From Tethybacter castelli (GTDB lineage Bacteria > Pseudomonadota > Gammaproteobacteria > Tethybacterales > Tethybacteraceae), in assembly GCA_036679665.1 (NCBI GenBank), contig JAZHEJ010000052.1, positions 1 to 13,553 of the forward strand: DNA of 13,553 nucleotides, in the 5' to 3' direction. Positions 12,806-13,553 of this stretch are shown piece after piece (position 1 is the stretch's first letter; every line of letters begins with the position of its first letter). A program made the position numbers and the translations under genes. The notes beneath the pieces were generated by a model that did not search any database, had not been told where the DNA came from, and saw only the letters and a program-made list of their open reading frames with translations.

Positions 12806-13553
12806 TCCTGCGCGACACCAGCTCCGGCAACCGAAAACCGCATCACATCAGCTCGTACCCCAGGTTGCAAGCTTGCCTCGCGACCTATCAGGCGCGCCGG
12901 ATTATTACTAGCCATCGTCAACGCTTCGGCAAGCTTCAGACCGGCCATGTTTGCAGCTTTGTCAACCGTGGCGATTAGCGGCAAACCGGCTCCGGCAAGA
13001 AAAGGAGTGCCGCTAAGACTGACGCGACCATCTGCATCAACGGTTACCGCACCGCCGACTGCCGTTTTATAGTTTCCAGCCGGCATACCGGCCAGCGCCA
13101 CACTATCTGAAATCAACACTGTGTCGGCAACACCTTTGCAACGAACTATCGCTTTAAAGACATCGGCTGATAAATGATGGCCGTCAGCAATCAGCGTTGC
13201 ACCAAGTGCATCGTTTGCTAGTTGCGCCCACAACAAATTCGGATGACGCGGCAACTCAGCAGCCACGCCATTACCAAGGTGGGTAGACAGAGAGGCTCCG
13301 GCAGCCACTGCGTTGTGAATCTGTTCTGGAGTAGCTGCACTGTGGCCTATCGCCACGCGCACGTTTCGCGCTACTAGCTTTTGGATATAACCTAACGCAC
13401 AAGGCTGTTCAGGAGCGATGGTTATCATCTTGACCAGGTCGCCACTTGCCTTCTGCCAGTTTTCGAATTCAGCCATAGCCGGCATACCGGCCAGCGCCAC
13501 ACTATCTGAAATCAACACTGTGTCGGCAACACCTTTGCAACGAACTATCGCTT
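12745..13553 (-). CDS. nagA: NagA-like N-acetyl sugar-6-phosphate deacetylase, 5' end missing
   Basis: Amidohydrolase-superfamily protein of the NagA group. Visible motifs: VTIAPE-like MITIAPEQP, VAIGHSAATPEQIHNAVAAGA (first metal His), STHLGNG (second His; usually THLFNAM), GATLIADGHHLSADVFKA, LISDSVALAG with the catalytic Asp, and a C-terminal tail with ASNNPARLIG and GVRADVMRF. The true N-terminal third, with the EGPF metal-binding Glu, is not in the window. The frame stays open to the window edge. Positions 13477-13553 are an exact copy of 13078-13154 and add a false second LISDSVALAGMPA before the natural MAEFENW, so the trustworthy gene ends at 13476. NagA removes acetate from an N-acetylhexosamine 6-phosphate. 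It is the first gene seen of the operon, and the next gene starts within or right at its end. Confidence 0.85.
   Translation of the reverse strand, partial: AIVRCKGVADTVLISDSVALAGMPAMAEFENWQKASGDLVKMITIAPEQPCALGYIQKLVARNVRVAIGHSAATPEQIHNAVAAGASLSTHLGNGVAAELPRHPNLLWAQLANDALGATLIADGHHLSADVFKAIVRCKGVADTVLISDSVALAGMPAGNYKTAVGGAVTVDADGRVSLSGTPFLAGAGLPLIATVDKAANMAGLKLAEALTMASNNPARLIGREASLQPGVRADVMRFSVAGAGVAQECSPLQVKEVLVAGRQIVSC
13078..13154. repeat. internal copy of 77-bp repeat (native position in nagA-like gene)
   Basis: Codes the VLISDSVALAG region in its correct place within the NagA-like protein, after the LIADG and FKAIV segments. Identical to the last 77 bp of the window, offset 399 bp. Confidence 0.9.
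13477..13553. repeat. terminal copy of 77-bp repeat (probable contig-end artefact)
   Basis: Exact duplicate of 13078-13154 at the very end of the window, with an abrupt junction at 13476/13477. The length of exactly 77 matches the duplication at the N gap, pointing to one k-mer of assembly overlap and not to a biological repeat. Confidence 0.85.

Noticed and set aside
1..13553. tRNA, rRNA or riboswitch genes
   Set aside because: No cloverleaf with a T-loop GTTCGAATC-type core, no rRNA stretches and no known riboswitch core were recognised on either strand.

Overview
The window looks like a draft or metagenome-derived contig from a Gram-negative bacterium, most likely a member of the Pseudomonadota. 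The reasons are a C-terminal autotransporter barrel that needs an outer membrane, Sec-type signal peptides, and a carbohydrate ABC importer of a layout common in proteobacteria. The sequence does not allow a species call. Two features mark the assembly. A 10-N gap at 8000-8009 is flanked by an exact 77-bp duplication, and the last 77 bp of the window exactly repeat an internal 77-mer. Both look like k-mer overlap artefacts.

Left part (1-3600): accessory, AT-rich and partly decayed. A leftward AlbA_2/Schlafen-type gene with a RecG-like C-terminal half (14-1477) has two tandem small inverted repeats upstream. Next comes about 900 bp with no intact gene: a 19-bp-arm inverted repeat, a frameshifted N-terminal scrap of an AAA ATPase, a palindrome-bearing tandem repeat (periods 79 and 74 bp, including a perfect 28-bp palindrome), and a scrap of a second, different P-loop ATPase. 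Both scraps stop just after the Walker A motif. A compact rightward trio follows (2458-3371): a 37-aa membrane protein, a 155-aa secreted protein with a VasI/TagO-like pattern, and a split ORF that reads through only if a +1 shift occurs at TTT-TGA-C.

Middle (3600-5876): a rightward FnIII-plus-autotransporter-barrel protein with an unclear start codon. It is followed by about 770 bp of AT-rich intergenic DNA with several short palindromes and one 84-codon open stretch of doubtful status.

Right part (5877-13553): one leftward operon, read from the right: a NagA-like deacetylase (5' end missing), a signal-less neutral-ceramidase-family amidase, an ABC solute-binding protein, two MalF/MalG-type permeases, an AGE-family sugar epimerase/isomerase (N-terminus broken by the gap) and a UgpC/MsmK-type ATPase. 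Genes overlap by 4-14 bp except for a 203-bp spacer after the binding-protein gene that holds two tight hairpins. Together they would bind, import and process an N-acylated sugar or sugar conjugate; the substrate is an inference. The pairing of two amidohydrolases of unrelated folds in one importer operon is the most interesting biology on the right. The split ORF and the coupled small-protein trio are the most interesting on the left.
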